Below are positions 8,032-8,675 of a stretch of DNA of 8,675 nt, piece after piece (positions within the stretch are counted from its first letter, which is position 1; every line of letters begins with the position of its first letter). The notes beneath the pieces were generated by a model. That model saw only the letters and a list, made by a program, of their open reading frames with translations, was not told the origin of the DNA and made no database searches. Position numbers and translations under genes: made by a program. Source of the stretch: Gemmatimonadaceae bacterium (GTDB lineage Bacteria > Gemmatimonadota > Gemmatimonadetes > Gemmatimonadales > Gemmatimonadaceae); contig JADGGM010000090.1 of NCBI GenBank assembly GCA_019689955.1, positions 1-8,675 on the forward strand. Reading direction: 5' to 3'.

Positions 8032-8675
8032 GAATCACGTCTTCGATGATGGAGTCCAGAGTGTGCTCGGGGGCCCAGCCGGTGGCCGCGCGCATCTTGG
8101 CGGCGTCGCCGACGAGCACGGGCACGTCGACGGGGCGGACGAGCGTCGGATCGATCTGCAATTTCGCATCGCAGCCCACGAGGGCAAGGACGCGCCCCGC
8201 GAGCGTGGCGACGTCGGTCCCCCGCCCGCTGGCGACGTTGTACGCTTCGCCGGGCGCGCCGTGCGCGACGAGGCGGATGTAGGCGTCGACCACGTCGGCG
8301 ACGTGGAGGAAATCGCGCACGGGGGTCGTGTTCCCCACGGGGAGCACGGCGTCGCGCGCTCCGCGGAGCTGGAGGGCGCGCGAGACGAGCGCGGGGATGA
8401 GGAAGCGCGGGGACTGTCCGGGGCCGCTGTGGTTGAACGACCGCGTGGCGATCACGCGGACGCCGTCGCTCCGGTACGCCTCCAGGGCGACGACTTCCTG
8501 CGCGGCCTTGGAGGCGGCGTACACGGTGAGGGGGAGCTGCGCGGCGCTCTCGGGGAGCGGTTGTTCCTCGTCGCCGTGGCGCCCGTACTGCTCTCCGCTC
8601 CCGACGACGAGGACGACGGGATCGAGGGTCCCGGCCCGGGGCCCCCGGGGGCCCCACCCCCCGGGGGGGGCGGCG
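8015..8675 (-). CDS. NAD-dependent nucleotide-sugar reductase/epimerase, GDP-6-deoxy-D-mannose reductase-like (partial, 5' end off window)
   Basis: About 219 codons are open from the right edge to the TGA at 8015. Full-length relatives are about 310-330 residues, so the N-terminal Rossmann GxxGxxG region is missing. Visible extended-SDR features are [12 protein letters not shown] (from about 8620 leftward, active-site Ser region), the catalytic [10 protein letters not shown] (8524 leftward; YxxxK), [11 protein letters not shown], the [13 protein letters not shown] segment, GEAYNVASG and [21 protein letters not shown]. The FNHxGPGQ and DFLxVxDV motifs resemble Rmd, which reduces GDP-4-keto-6-deoxy-mannose to GDP-D-rhamnose; GDP-mannose dehydratase or another sugar epimerase remain possible. 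The GTG at 8524 sits inside the conserved catalytic motif and is not the start. The last 17 bases overlap carB, pointing to co-transcription. The first dozen or so codons at the window edge (8638-8675) do not look like this family and are probably unreliable sequence. Confidence 0.85.
   Translation of the reverse strand, partial: AAPPGGWGPRGPRAGTLDPVVLVVGSGEQYGRHGDEEQPLPESAAQLPLTVYAASKAAQEVVALEAYRSDGVRVIATRSFNHSGPGQSPRFLIPALVSRALQLRGARDAVLPVGNTTPVRDFLHVADVVDAYIRLVAHGAPGEAYNVASGRGTDVATLAGRVLALVGCDAKLQIDPTLVRPVDVPVLVGDAAKMRAATGWAPEHTLDSIIEDVIRATTH
8638..8675. repeat. G/C-only palindromic run at window edge
   Basis: Bases 8638-8655 are a perfect 18-bp palindrome built of G and C runs. After a single A comes a run of six C (8657-8662) directly followed by eight G (8663-8670). 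There is one A and no T in these 38 bases. Codons read through it (Gly, Pro, Arg, Ala) break the expected sugar-reductase sequence. This is most simply a low-quality or mis-assembled contig end rather than a biological element, although a real GC hairpin cannot be excluded. Confidence 0.6.

Noticed and set aside
4171..8049. Very long plus-strand open frame (1292 codons) opposite carB
   Set aside because: It lies antisense to a fully conserved carB, has low-complexity Arg/Gly/Ala/His/Asp-rich sequence and no recognisable domain. Long antisense open frames are expected opposite GC-rich genes.
8015..8524. Sugar-reductase gene starting at the GTG at 8524
   Set aside because: That codon is the Val inside the catalytic VYAASK motif and the frame stays open upstream with family-like sequence (GSGEQYG), so the true start is beyond the window.

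Overview
The window is strongly GC-rich and tightly packed, and every gene I can support lies on the minus strand. From right to left (direction of transcription) they are: the C-terminal part of a nucleotide-sugar reductase (GDP-4-keto-6-deoxymannose reductase type), carB (large subunit of carbamoyl-phosphate synthase), a DegT/DnrJ/EryC1/StrS-family sugar aminotransferase, a membrane-anchored WbpM/PglF/CapD-type nucleotide-sugar 4,6-dehydratase, and a Wzi-like outer-membrane capsule-assembly protein that runs off the left edge. The codon pattern, Ala-rich signal peptide and protein style resemble a GC-rich Gram-negative-type bacterium. An outer-membrane Wzi barrel implies a diderm. Gemmatimonadota is my best guess, but this is an impression and not a demonstrated assignment.

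Right block (3600-8675): the sugar reductase and carB overlap by 17 bases, then a 70-base gap carrying a strong GC hairpin separates carB from the aminotransferase. carB is full length and keeps its key ATP-, ornithine- and nucleotide-effector residues. No carA is visible. Its placement among sugar genes is the most curious context feature of the window.

Middle gap (3403-3599): 197 bases with no gene. It holds a GC hairpin just after the aminotransferase, a tandem 11-bp repeat that is also a 20-bp near-palindrome (operator-like), and a looser inverted repeat in the probable leader of the dehydratase gene.

Left block (1-3402): the dehydratase and the Wzi-like gene are joined by a TGATG stop/start overlap and are almost certainly co-transcribed and translationally coupled.

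Together the sugar genes look like part of a surface-polysaccharide (capsule or O-antigen-like) locus: a dehydratase and an aminotransferase to make an amino-deoxy sugar nucleotide, a reductase for a GDP-6-deoxyhexose, and an outer-membrane protein to attach or assemble the polymer at the cell surface. carB could supply carbamoyl phosphate for pyrimidine (hence UDP-sugar) and arginine synthesis, or may simply be a neighbour. I did not find RNA genes, CRISPR arrays, insertion sequences or a clearly undescribed system. The far right edge (about 8638-8675) is a run of G and C palindromes that looks like poor contig-end sequence.
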